From NCBI RefSeq assembly GCF_900141795.1, contig NZ_FSRE01000001.1, positions 310,001 through 374,000 of the forward strand: 64,000 nucleotides of DNA, read 5' to 3'. The notes under the pieces are model-generated. The model had not been told where the DNA came from, ran no database searches, and saw nothing but the letters and a program-made list of their open reading frames with translations. The position numbers were made by a program, and so were the translations under genes. Position 1 is the first letter of the stretch; the number at the start of each line of letters is the position of its first letter. Origin of the DNA: Sulfurivirga caldicuralii (GTDB taxonomy: Bacteria > Pseudomonadota > Gammaproteobacteria > Thiomicrospirales > Thiomicrospiraceae). Positions 11,727 to 20,246 of the stretch are shown here, one piece after another.

Positions 11727-13360
11727 ACGTTGGCGCGGTGGGGACGCCGGCCTGGCAGGTGGTTGCTGCACACGCAGAGCGCTTGCGCGCCGTCCATCTG
11801 CGCCAGCTGCTGGCTGACGATCCCCAGCGTGCGCAGCGCTTTCGCCGCACGCTGGGGCCGCTGTTGTGGGACTTTTCCCGCCAGCGCATTGATCAGGCGG
11901 CACTGGATGCGCTGGTGGCGTTGGGTGAGGCGGCGCAGCTGCTGCACCATTTCGCGCCTCTTTTCTGCGGCGAGCCGGTCAATGTGAGCGAAAATCGTCC
12001 GGCGCTGCATACGGCGCTGCGCCAGCAGGATGATGCGCCTGTTTATGTAGAAGGGGAAGATGTCATTCCGGCCATTCGCCGCGAGCAGGCGAAAATGGCC
12101 GAGCTGGTGGCGCGTCTCCACGCAGGCCAGTGGCGCGGCTACAGCGGCTTCCCCATGACCGATGTGGTCAATCTGGGCGTAGGCGGGTCCGATCTGGGGC
12201 CACAGATGGCGGTGCAGGCGCTGGAGGAGTTTCGCCATCCGGACTGTAACCTGCGCCTGCACTTTGTCTCCAATCTGGACGGGCGTGAACTGCTGGCGCT
12301 GCTGAAGGATCGGCTCAACCCGGCCACCACCCTGTTTGTGGTGGCGTCCAAGACCTTTACCACCATCGATACCCTTACCAACGCCAATACAGCGCGGGAG
12401 TGGCTGTTGCGCCATGTGGACGGCCGCTTCGACGAAGCGGCCATTCTGCGCCAGCACTTTATCGGCATTTCCGCCAACCCGGCGGCCATGAGCGGCTGGG
12501 GCATTGCGCCGGAGCATCAGCTGCGCTTCTGGGAGTGGGTTGGCGGGCGCTATTCCCTGTGGTCGGCGATCGGTTTCAGCGTCGCCCTCTGGCTGGGCAT
12601 GGATGGCTTCAATGAGCTGCTTGCCGGCGCGGCGGCGGTGGATGGTCATGTGCGCACGGCGGCGGTGGCGGAGAATCTGCCCGTTCTGATGGCGCTGCTG
12701 GAAGTGTGGAACCACAATTTCCTTGGTCTGCACGCCAGGGCGGTGCTGCCCTATGATGGCCGACTGGCATTGCTGCCGCGCTATCTGGAGCAGCTGGAGA
12801 TGGAGTCGCTGGGCAAGTCGGTGACGCTGGACGGACAGCCCCTGCCGGTGCACAGTGGTCCGGTGGTGTGGGGCGATACCGGTCCCAATGCGCAGCACGC
12901 TTTCTATCAGCTGCTGCACCAAGGCACCGAGGCGGTGATGTGCGAGTTCATTGCTACCGTGCGGGGGCGCAGCGACGTGCCAGTGGAGGAGAAGACCCGC
13001 GCCCTGCATCATCAGCGCCTCAATCTGGCCAACTGCCTCGCGCAGATCGAGGCGCTGGCCAAGGGCGCCGACAGCAAGGATCCGCACCGCCGTTATCCCG
13101 GCAACCGCCCCGGCAACCTGCTTCTGTTCGATGCGCTCACCCCCCATACGTTGGGCATGCTTATCGCCCTCTATGAGCACAAGGTGTATGCTCAGGCGAT
13201 GCTGCTGGGCATCAATCCCTTTGATCAGTGGGGGGTGGAGCTGGGCAAGCGTATCGCCCGGGAACTGCTCAATGTGCTGGAAAGCGCCGACAAGGTGCCG
13301 CAGGATGCGGTCACCGCCGCACTGGTTGAGCATATTCGCCAACGGGAGGCAGACGCATGA
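11723..13360 (+). CDS. pgi: Glucose-6-phosphate isomerase
   Basis: Interconverts glucose 6-phosphate and fructose 6-phosphate. The 545-residue length is typical of the bacterial enzyme. The substrate-binding stretch VVASKTFTTIDTLTNA and the GGRYSLWSAIGF region are clear, and DQWGVELGK, which contains a PGI signature lysine, is near the C terminus. It starts with ATG overlapping galU by 4 bases, and its stop overlaps the next start in the same way. Placement between galU and the Ugd-like gene suggests a role in supplying sugar nucleotides. Confidence 0.97.
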   Translation: MNVGAVGTPAWQVVAAHAERLRAVHLRQLLADDPQRAQRFRRTLGPLLWDFSRQRIDQAALDALVALGEAAQLLHHFAPLFCGEPVNVSENRPALHTALRQQDDAPVYVEGEDVIPAIRREQAKMAELVARLHAGQWRGYSGFPMTDVVNLGVGGSDLGPQMAVQALEEFRHPDCNLRLHFVSNLDGRELLALLKDRLNPATTLFVVASKTFTTIDTLTNANTAREWLLRHVDGRFDEAAILRQHFIGISANPAAMSGWGIAPEHQLRFWEWVGGRYSLWSAIGFSVALWLGMDGFNELLAGAAAVDGHVRTAAVAENLPVLMALLEVWNHNFLGLHARAVLPYDGRLALLPRYLEQLEMESLGKSVTLDGQPLPVHSGPVVWGDTGPNAQHAFYQLLHQGTEAVMCEFIATVRGRSDVPVEEKTRALHHQRLNLANCLAQIEALAKGADSKDPHRRYPGNRPGNLLLFDALTPHTLGMLIALYEHKVYAQAMLLGINPFDQWGVELGKRIARELLNVLESADKVPQDAVTAALVEHIRQREADA

Positions 13361-14655
13361 AACTGGTCATTCATGGCGAAACGCTGGCGGCGCTTACGGT
13401 AGCGGCAGCGCTGGCGGAAAGCGGCAACGACGTGTGGCTGCGTCCGCTGCGGCCGGTGGATGCGGCGCGACTGCAGAAGCAGGCAGCGGTGGAGCCCAAT
13501 CTGGCACGCCTGCTGACCACGCAGCTGGACGGTGGACGTCTGCATGTCAGTGCGGATCTGAAGGCCGCCATCCTGTGGAGTGGGGTGCACTTTCTGCTCA
13601 TGGCCGCGGATGAGCTGCAGGCGGCTCATCAGGTGGCGCAGGCGCTGGCGCAGAGCCCCCATGACCGCATCTATCTGATCAACCGCACCACCTTTCCCAT
13701 TGGCAGCACCCGTCAGCTGGCGCAGCAGATTGTCCTAGCGGGCCGACCCTGTCACTGGGCCATGGAGCCGGACTTCATGACCCCCGGGCGCATGCTGCTG
13801 GACTTTACCCGTCCGCCGCGCATTCTCGTCGGCGGTGAAGATGCAGAGGTTATTGGCCTGCTGCGTAATCTCTATCGCCCCTTCAACCGCAACCGCGATG
13901 TGATGCAGGTGATGGCGCCCGAGGCGGCGGAGATGACCAAATTCGCCACCAACGCCATGCTGGCCACGCGGGTGAGCTTTATCAATGAAATGGCGCAGCT
14001 AGCTGAACATTTTGGTGTGGATGTGGAGCAGGTGCGCCAGGGCCTGGGATCGGACCCGCGCATTGGCTACGACTTTCTCTATCCGGGTGTTGGCTTTGGC
14101 GGGCCGCACTTTGCCCAGGATGTGGCCAATCTGGCCGAGACCATGCGCGTACGACAGGTGCCGGCTGGACTGCTGTCGGCAGTGCTGGCGATCAATGCCA
14201 GCCAGAAGGAGGTGCTGTTCCGCAAGGCATGGCAGCACTATGACATGCAGCTGGCCGGGCGCACCTTTACCCTGTGGGGGCTCAGCTACAAGCCGGGTAC
14301 GGATAGTGTAATCAATGCCGCCTCGATCCCCCTGACTCGGGCGCTGCTGGCGCAGGGCGCACGGGTGCGGGTGCACGACCCGGCCGCAGTGGAGAACTAC
14401 ATGCAACACTTTGCCGTGGAGGCGGGGGAAGGGCAGGTCACCGCCTGCGAGGATCCTTACACGGCGTTGACCGACAGCAGCGGGCTGATGCTGCTCACCG
14501 AGTGGAAGCCCTACTGGAATCCGGACTTTGAACGCATGATGACAATTCTGCGCGAACCGGTCATCTTTGACGGGCGCAATATCTACGAACCCGCGCTGGT
14601 GGAGGATTTCGGGTTTACCTACTATGGGGTGGGACGTGGCAGACAGCCTGCCTGA
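13357..14655 (+). CDS. UDP-glucose 6-dehydrogenase homologue without catalytic Cys
   Basis: A 432-residue protein with the full UDP-glucose/GDP-mannose dehydrogenase architecture: N-terminal Rossmann domain, central helix, C-terminal UDP-binding domain. Lys195, Asn199 and Asp255 align with Lys204, Asn208 and Asp264 of the well-studied streptococcal enzyme at a constant offset of 9. At the same offset the catalytic Cys260 is His251 (GVGFGGPHFAQD). The N-terminal GxGxxG loop is also lost (HGETLAALT), and the usual PEFLREG segment reads PDFMTPG. It is therefore unlikely to perform the normal four-electron oxidation. It sits in an overlapping operon with galU, pgi and glycerate kinase. Confidence 0.8.
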   Translation: MKLVIHGETLAALTVAAALAESGNDVWLRPLRPVDAARLQKQAAVEPNLARLLTTQLDGGRLHVSADLKAAILWSGVHFLLMAADELQAAHQVAQALAQSPHDRIYLINRTTFPIGSTRQLAQQIVLAGRPCHWAMEPDFMTPGRMLLDFTRPPRILVGGEDAEVIGLLRNLYRPFNRNRDVMQVMAPEAAEMTKFATNAMLATRVSFINEMAQLAEHFGVDVEQVRQGLGSDPRIGYDFLYPGVGFGGPHFAQDVANLAETMRVRQVPAGLLSAVLAINASQKEVLFRKAWQHYDMQLAGRTFTLWGLSYKPGTDSVINAASIPLTRALLAQGARVRVHDPAAVENYMQHFAVEAGEGQVTACEDPYTALTDSSGLMLLTEWKPYWNPDFERMMTILREPVIFDGRNIYEPALVEDFGFTYYGVGRGRQPA

Positions 14656-15889
14656 CCCCGTCCGTGCGCCGCTGCAGGCGCTGCTGGCGGGTGTGGAGGC
14701 GGTGCGCGGCGACCGCGCGGTGGAAGACGCCCTTTTGAGCCGCCACAGAGGGCTGTTACCTGAGAAAGCGGCCGTCATCGCCCTTGGCAAGGCTGCCGAG
14801 GCCATGGTGCGCGGCGCAGTGCGGGCCGCGGAAAAAATCGGTTTTGAAAAAGTCGGGGACCCCCCGTTTTCCAGCCTGTTTGTGGTCACCAGGCATGGGC
14901 ATCTGTCTGCGGACTTTCCGGCTGCCATGGGGCAGCGCTTTTCCCAGGTGCAATGCCACGAAGGTGGGCATCCTCTGCCGGATGTGGACAGCCTCGCGGC
15001 AGGGGCGGCCCTGCTTGAATGGTGTGCTGCCCTGCCGCCACAGCAACCGGTGCTGGTGCTGCTCTCCGGCGGTGCCTCGGCCGTTGTGGAAGCACTGCAT
15101 GATCCCGTGACGCTGACGCAGTGGCGGGCACTCAACGACTGGCTGCTCGGCAGCGGCTGGCCCATCGAGCAGATGAATCGCGTGCGGGCGCAGTTTTCCC
15201 GCATCAAGGGCGGCGGGCTGGCACGCGCACTGGGCCGGCGCCCGATAACAGCCCTTGTGATCAGCGACATTCCCAGCGACGATTTCATGCTGGTGGGCTC
15301 GGGCCCACTGTCTCCGCTGCCAGCGCCTGCACCGGAAACTTGGCAACAGTTGCCGCGCCCCTTTTGTGATATGCCCCTTATTGAAGCGCCGAAGCCATCA
15401 GCCATTCCGCTCTATTGCGTGGCCGATAATCGCCGTGCCCGTGAAGCGGCAGCTGCCGAAATGAACGGCGAAGCCGTTGTGCTGGATACGCCTTTGATCG
15501 GTGATGTGGAGCGTGTGGCGCAACGGCTGCTGGCTGTTCCACAGCCCGTAATCGCCGGCGGCGAGCCCACCGTGCGCCTGCCGGATCAGCCAGGGCGTGG
15601 CGGGCGGGCGCAGCATCTGGCCCTGCGCATGGCCCAGGCCATTGCGGGCACGGAGTCAGTCTTTATTGCCTTAGGCACGGACGGTAACGATGGGCCCACG
15701 CCTCATGCGGGTGCGTGGGTGGATGGCAAGACCTGGGCACGGGCTGAACAGGCGGGCCTGGATCCGGCCGGTGCGTTGGCGCAGGCGGACAGCGGGCGTG
15801 TACTGGCGGCGCTGGGGCAGACCATCGATACCGGTCCCACCGGAACCAATGTGATGGATCTATTCTACTTTTCGCCCGCTGCGAGATAG
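14636..15889 (+). CDS. Glycerate 2-kinase (MOFRL family)
   Basis: Predicted glycerate 2-kinase of the TtuD/GckA family, phosphorylating D-glycerate to 2-phosphoglycerate. The N-terminal domain has VIALGKAAEAMVRGA and LLSGGASAVV. The C-terminal MOFRL domain includes ALGTDGNDGPT and the final GTNVMDL. Length is about 417 residues. The start is uncertain: GTG at 14636 is used, ATG at 14624 is an alternative, and both overlap the upstream gene. Residues 71-77 (EKVGDPP) come from a dispersed element whose long form also encodes the preceding KIGF. It lies in a surface loop after the first helix. The 3' end overlaps convergent waaA by 25 bases. Confidence 0.88.
   Translation: MADSLPDPVRAPLQALLAGVEAVRGDRAVEDALLSRHRGLLPEKAAVIALGKAAEAMVRGAVRAAEKIGFEKVGDPPFSSLFVVTRHGHLSADFPAAMGQRFSQVQCHEGGHPLPDVDSLAAGAALLEWCAALPPQQPVLVLLSGGASAVVEALHDPVTLTQWRALNDWLLGSGWPIEQMNRVRAQFSRIKGGGLARALGRRPITALVISDIPSDDFMLVGSGPLSPLPAPAPETWQQLPRPFCDMPLIEAPKPSAIPLYCVADNRRAREAAAAEMNGEAVVLDTPLIGDVERVAQRLLAVPQPVIAGGEPTVRLPDQPGRGGRAQHLALRMAQAIAGTESVFIALGTDGNDGPTPHAGAWVDGKTWARAEQAGLDPAGALAQADSGRVLAALGQTIDTGPTGTNVMDLFYFSPAAR
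14832..14865 (+). repeat. Dispersed element, copy 3 (inside glycerate kinase, long form)
   Basis: The core AAAAAGTCGGGGACCCCCC (14847-14865) is preceded by AAAAAATCGGTTTTG, so this is the 34-base long form. It is read in frame as KIGFEKVGDPP. Confidence 0.93.
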
Positions 15890-17163
15890 GGTTCCAGCAG
15901 AGCCATCACCCGTTCGAGTACGCCGGCCTGCTCGCGGTAGCAGGCGTGCGCTCGCTGGCCCCATTGCTGGCGCAGGGCAGGGTTGTCCGCCAGCTGCTGC
16001 AGCGTTGCGGCGAGCGTGGTGCTGTCGGCAACAAAGTGCACGCCCTGACAGGCCGTGAATGCATCGTACAGCGCCTGCAGATTCATCACATGCGGGCCGG
16101 ACAGCACGGGCGTACCCAGCGCTGCCGGTTCGATGGGATTGTGGCCGCCAAAGGGCACCAGACTGCCGCCCACGAAGGCCGCATCCGCCATGGCATACCA
16201 CAGCAGCAGTTCCCCCACCGTATCGCCGAGCAGCACTTGAGTGTGCGCCTGCAGCGGCTGCTCGCTGCTGCGTTTTTGCGCCATCCAGCCGTTCTTCTCC
16301 AGCAGGTCCCACACGCTTTCAAAGCGGTCGGCGTGGCGCGGTACCAGAATAAGCAGAGCATCGGGATGCTGTTGCAGCAGCTGACGGTGTGCAGCCAGGA
16401 TCTGCTCTTCCTCGCCGGCATGGGTGGAGCCGGCCACCCATACAAAGCGATCCTGCAGGCCGTTGCGGTGGCGAAACGCCTGCGCCCGTTGCGACAGGTC
16501 TTCCGGGATGCTGAGGTCAAATTTCAGGTTACCCAGTGTGTACACGGCGGCGGGATCGGCACCGAGGGCGATGAGCCGCTCGGCATCCACGGGAAATTGC
16601 GCGGCAATTGCGCGGGCCGCGCGCAGGGTTTCCCCCACCAGCGGCTGCCCCCAGCGGCGGTAGCGCTCAAACGAACGCTGCTTGATGCGGGCATTGATGA
16701 CTACCAGCGGAATGCCGCGCTGACGGCAGGCGTGGTAGAGGTTGGGCCACAGCTCGGTTTCCACAATCACCACCAGGCGCGGCTGGAGCTGATCGAGAAA
16801 GCGCGCCACCGCCCCGGGATAATCGTAGGGAATCAGCGTGTTGTGCACCGGCACCGGTGCAAAGCGGCGCACCTGCAGCGCCCCCTGCACCGAGCCGTTG
16901 GTGACAGTGAGAGGCAGCGCGGGGTGGCGCTGGTGCAGCGCCTTCAGCAACGGAAAGATGGAGCGGCTTTCGCCGACTGACACGGCATGCAGCCAGATGC
17001 CGCCCTTTTGCCAGTCGTCGGGCACATGTCCCCAGCGGCTGGCAAGGCAGCGGTCCAGATTCAGCCCCAGTGCACGTGCCTTGCGGCAGCGGCGCCAGCC
17101 CGCCAGGGCGAACAGGGGAGCGAGCAGACCAAGCCCCAGATTGTAGAGGGGGCGGGTCAGCAT
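15865..17163 (-). CDS. waaA: 3-deoxy-D-manno-octulosonic acid transferase
   Basis: Inner-membrane GT-B glycosyltransferase that adds Kdo to lipid IVA. The N-terminal hydrophobic segment (about 7-22) is the membrane anchor. SVGE at 62-65 contains the expected catalytic glutamate. ETELWPN, the acceptor-domain motif, and the nucleotide-binding GGSLVPFGGHNPIEPAALG stretch follow. The 432-residue length is normal. It is last in the minus-strand run pagL-kdsD-waaA, 2 bases after kdsD, so Kdo synthesis and Kdo transfer are coupled. One or two Kdo additions cannot be distinguished from sequence. Confidence 0.96.
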   Translation of the reverse strand: MLTRPLYNLGLGLLAPLFALAGWRRCRKARALGLNLDRCLASRWGHVPDDWQKGGIWLHAVSVGESRSIFPLLKALHQRHPALPLTVTNGSVQGALQVRRFAPVPVHNTLIPYDYPGAVARFLDQLQPRLVVIVETELWPNLYHACRQRGIPLVVINARIKQRSFERYRRWGQPLVGETLRAARAIAAQFPVDAERLIALGADPAAVYTLGNLKFDLSIPEDLSQRAQAFRHRNGLQDRFVWVAGSTHAGEEEQILAAHRQLLQQHPDALLILVPRHADRFESVWDLLEKNGWMAQKRSSEQPLQAHTQVLLGDTVGELLLWYAMADAAFVGGSLVPFGGHNPIEPAALGTPVLSGPHVMNLQALYDAFTACQGVHFVADSTTLAATLQQLADNPALRQQWGQRAHACYREQAGVLERVMALLEPYLAAGEK

Positions 17164-17165
17164 GG

Positions 17166-18098
17166 TCAGGCGAGGTCGTAGATCTGGATGACGCCCACCA
17201 CCTGGTCCCTGTCGTCCTTGACCAGCAGCGAGGTGATCTTGTTCTGCGTCATCAGCGCTTCCGCTTCGGTCAGGCGCGCCTCGGGGGAGATGGTCTTCGG
17301 ATTGGGTGTCATGATGTCGGCAGCGGTTTTCTGCATCAGCTGCGGATCGTTTTCCAGATGGCGGCGCAGGTCGCCGTCGGTAATGACGCCGCGACCATTA
17401 TCCACGATGCACAGCCCCAGTCGCCCGGCACTCATGGTGTGAATCACCTCCTTCATAGGCGCATCGCCGGCCACGAAGGGCAGATTTTCGGTCTTCATTT
17501 CGTGCTTCACCTTGGTGAGCAGTTTGCGCCCGAGGCTGCCGCCTGGATGAAAGCGGGCGAAGTCCTGGGGCTGGAAGTTGCGCGCCTCCATGAGCGCGAC
17601 GGCGAGGGCATCGCCCATGACAAGGGTGGCGGTGGTGGAGCTGGTGGGTGCCAGCTGGTGCGGGCACGCCTCCTGCGGCACGGCGATGTTCAGATGAAAA
17701 TCGGCGTTCTTGCCCAGGGTGGAATCCGGATTGCCGGTCATGGCGATGATCACATTGCCGTTGTCCTTCAGAAAGGGCAGCAGGCGGATGACCTCTTCAG
17801 TTTCGCCGGAGTTGGAAATGGCAATAAAGACATCATCTGGCGCCACCATGCCCAGGTCGCCGTGAAAGGCTTCGCCCGGGTGCATGAAAAACGACGGCGT
17901 GCCGGTGCTAGCCAGGGTGGCCATGATTTTCTTGCCGATCAGGCCCGACTTGCCCATGCCGCAGATGACCACGCGGCCGCGGCTGTCCAAAATGGCCCGC
18001 ACGGCGCCATCGAACTGACCGTCCAGCTGGTTGCAGAGGTTTGCGATCGCCTCGGCTTCAATACGGAAGACCCGCCTGGCAATATCCTGGTAGCTCAT
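17166..18098 (-). CDS. kdsD: Arabinose-5-phosphate isomerase KdsD
   Basis: Converts ribulose 5-phosphate to arabinose 5-phosphate, the first step toward CMP-Kdo. An N-terminal SIS domain (about 30-165, with CGMGKSGLIGKKI and SNSGETEE) is followed by two CBS domains. The protein is about 310 residues, as in KdsD/KpsF. The start at 18098 gives MSYQDIARRV and lies 1 base after the pagL stop. A Met four codons earlier (18110) is possible, but would overlap pagL. The adjacent waaA supports KdsD over GutQ. Confidence 0.94.
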   Translation of the reverse strand: MSYQDIARRVFRIEAEAIANLCNQLDGQFDGAVRAILDSRGRVVICGMGKSGLIGKKIMATLASTGTPSFFMHPGEAFHGDLGMVAPDDVFIAISNSGETEEVIRLLPFLKDNGNVIIAMTGNPDSTLGKNADFHLNIAVPQEACPHQLAPTSSTTATLVMGDALAVALMEARNFQPQDFARFHPGGSLGRKLLTKVKHEMKTENLPFVAGDAPMKEVIHTMSAGRLGLCIVDNGRGVITDGDLRRHLENDPQLMQKTAADIMTPNPKTISPEARLTEAEALMTQNKITSLLVKDDRDQVVGVIQIYDLA

Positions 18099-18099
18099 G

Positions 18100-18729
18100 T
18101 CAGAAGGCATAGTCCAGCTTGATTCCATAGTAGTTGGTGCCGGGGTTGGGCGTTTCAATGCCGCCGTTGGAAATGTGCAGGAAGCGGAAGCCCAGCTGCC
18201 AGTTGTCAATGCTGATGCCGGCACCCACCAGATCGCCGAACTGCAGCTGGGTGGATTTGTACTGGTCACCCACCAGGATGTCCGACAGGTATTTCAGGCC
18301 GATGCCGAATTCCGCATAGGGACGGTAGGTGCTGCGATGCTCGAACTGCAGCACCGGTGTGATACCGGTCATCCAGCCGCTGTTGTTGCGGCGTGAGGAT
18401 TTGTTGGCCCACCAGCCGGTCAGGTCCACTTCCCACTGCCCGCGCAGCCGCCAGGTGGGCCGTTCGATCAGATTGTGTGAAAAGTCCCAGCCATAGAGCA
18501 TCTGCGCCATGTCCGTCTGGCTGGCGCTGCCGCCGGCGAGGCCGAGGTGCTGGCGACCCCCTGCATGCAGGGCGGCCGCGGCCACGTCGTCCCCCAGCCA
18601 CGCGGCTGCGGCCCAGCTGGCGATGGCACCGGCAATGGCGGTATTTTTCATCAGCGTATCCGTGTCGTTTTCGGCGCGAGCACCGATCGCGAACAGACAC
18701 GCTGCACAAAAGGCAATCCATGGTCGCAT
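18100..18729 (-). CDS. pagL: Lipid A 3-O-deacylase PagL
   Basis: Outer-membrane beta-barrel enzyme that removes the 3-O-linked acyl chain of lipid A. The start at 18729 gives a clear signal peptide (MRPWIAFCAACLFAIGARA), and the mature part has the alternating pattern of a small barrel. The HISN motif near the C terminus gives His185 and Ser187, matching the catalytic pair of P. aeruginosa PagL. By hand alignment the third triad position (Glu140 there) falls on Asn199, so activity is not assured. It is first in the run with kdsD and waaA, which links lipid A remodelling to core synthesis. Confidence 0.87.
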   Translation of the reverse strand: MRPWIAFCAACLFAIGARAENDTDTLMKNTAIAGAIASWAAAAWLGDDVAAAALHAGGRQHLGLAGGSASQTDMAQMLYGWDFSHNLIERPTWRLRGQWEVDLTGWWANKSSRRNNSGWMTGITPVLQFEHRSTYRPYAEFGIGLKYLSDILVGDQYKSTQLQFGDLVGAGISIDNWQLGFRFLHISNGGIETPNPGTNYYGIKLDYAF

Positions 18730-18791
18730 GGTTGACAGTCCTGTCCTGATATTCAAAACCGTTATTTTAGTCGCAAGCGGTGGGAGACCGT

Positions 18792-18797
18792 TAAAAT
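18792..18797 (+). promoter_or_regulatory. Candidate -10 box for hldE
   Basis: TAAAAT followed by AGCGCC, 27 bases before the hldE start. No convincing -35 is visible. Similar boxes precede gcvH, argS, efp, sucC and rplM. Confidence 0.35.
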
Positions 18798-18824
18798 AGC
18801 GCCAATTGTTCAGGAAAAGCATTT

Positions 18825-20246
18825 ATGGTGTCGCAATTCGCCCACGCCCGCCTGCTCGTGGTGGGCGATGTCATGCTGGATCTCTACTGGAAGGGTCGCG
18901 CCGGACGCATTTCGCCAGAAGCGCCGGTGCCGGTGGTCAACGTGGCCGACGAGGATGCGCGTGCCGGCGGTGCCGCCAACGTGGCCATGAATATCGCCGC
19001 GCTGGGGGCGCAGGTGACCCTGATGGGCGTCACCGGCGAGGATGAATATGGTGCACGCCTCGATCAGCTGCTGGACGATCATGGCGTTGAGCACAGCTGG
19101 GTCCGCGCCGACAGCGGCACCATCTGCAAGCTGCGCGTACTCAGCCACCAGCAGCAGTTGATTCGCCTCGACTTTGAACAGCCTGCGCCGCAGACCGCTG
19201 CAGAGGCGCTCGCCGATGCCGTGGCGACACAGGTGGGCGATTATGATGCGCTGGTGCTGTCCGATTACGCCAAGGGCGCTCTGGCAGCGGTGGAGAGAAT
19301 GATTGCAGCCGCCCGCAAGGCCGGTGTGCCGGTATTGATCGATCCCAAGGGGGACAACTTCACCCGCTATCGCGGCGCCACGCTGATCAAGCCCAACCAG
19401 GGCGAATTCGAGCGCATCGTTGGTCCCTGTAGCAATGACGAAAGCTGTCTTGCGCAGCGTGGACAGCAGCTTGTGGATGAGCTGGATCTACAGGCGCTGC
19501 TGGTGACGCGCAGTGAACACGGCATGCTGCTGCTGGAGCGTGAACAGCAACCCTACGGGCTCAAGGCGCAGACGCAGGAAGTGTTTGACGTGACCGGTGC
19601 CGGCGATACCGTGATGGCGGTACTCGCCACCGCCTACGCCGCCGGCGAGTCACTCAAGCGCGCCGCCTGGCTGGCCAACGAAGCCGCCTCGCTGGTGGTG
19701 CGCAAGGTGGGCACCTCGGTGGTGACCGCCCCCGAGCTGCAACAGCATCTGGCGCGCAAGCAGGCCCATCTGGGCTATGTGGCCCCCAGTGAGGATCAGC
19801 TGGTGGAGCAGGTGCGCGCTGCCCAGGGGCGTGGCGAGCGCGTGGTGATGACCAATGGCTGCTTCGATCTCGTGCACGCCGGTCACGTGCGCTATCTGCA
19901 GGAAGCCGCACAGCTGGGCGATCGCCTCGTGGTGGCCGTCAACAGTGATGAGTCCGTGCGCCGCCTCAAGGGCGAAACCCGACCTATTGTGCCGCTGGAA
20001 GCGCGCATGGAGGTGCTGGCCGCGCTCAACTGCGTGGACTGGGTCATTCCTTTTGATGAAGACACGCCGGAGCGGCTCATCTGCGCCGTGCAGCCGGATG
20101 TGCTGGTCAAGGGCGGTGACTACCGGCCGGAGGAAATCGCCGGTGCCCGCTGTGTGCAGGAAAACGGCGGGGAAGTGAAGGTGCTCTCCTTCTGGGACGG
20201 CTTTTCCACCACCCATATCGTGGAGCGCATTCGTGAGCAGAACTGA
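18825..20246 (+). CDS. hldE: Bifunctional heptose kinase/adenylyltransferase
   Basis: Phosphorylates D-glycero-D-manno-heptose 7-phosphate at C1 and later adenylates it to ADP-heptose for the LPS inner core. The N-terminal ribokinase-like domain (1 to about 315) has VVGDVMLDLYW, the GGAANVA motif and the anion-hole DVTGAGDTVMAV. The C-terminal nucleotidyltransferase domain has TNGCFDLVHAGHVRYL near residue 344. The 473-residue length equals the fused enterobacterial form. gmhA, the preceding pathway step, overlaps its 3' end. It is divergent from pagL-kdsD-waaA. Confidence 0.97.
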   Translation: MVSQFAHARLLVVGDVMLDLYWKGRAGRISPEAPVPVVNVADEDARAGGAANVAMNIAALGAQVTLMGVTGEDEYGARLDQLLDDHGVEHSWVRADSGTICKLRVLSHQQQLIRLDFEQPAPQTAAEALADAVATQVGDYDALVLSDYAKGALAAVERMIAAARKAGVPVLIDPKGDNFTRYRGATLIKPNQGEFERIVGPCSNDESCLAQRGQQLVDELDLQALLVTRSEHGMLLLEREQQPYGLKAQTQEVFDVTGAGDTVMAVLATAYAAGESLKRAAWLANEAASLVVRKVGTSVVTAPELQQHLARKQAHLGYVAPSEDQLVEQVRAAQGRGERVVMTNGCFDLVHAGHVRYLQEAAQLGDRLVVAVNSDESVRRLKGETRPIVPLEARMEVLAALNCVDWVIPFDEDTPERLICAVQPDVLVKGGDYRPEEIAGARCVQENGGEVKVLSFWDGFSTTHIVERIREQN

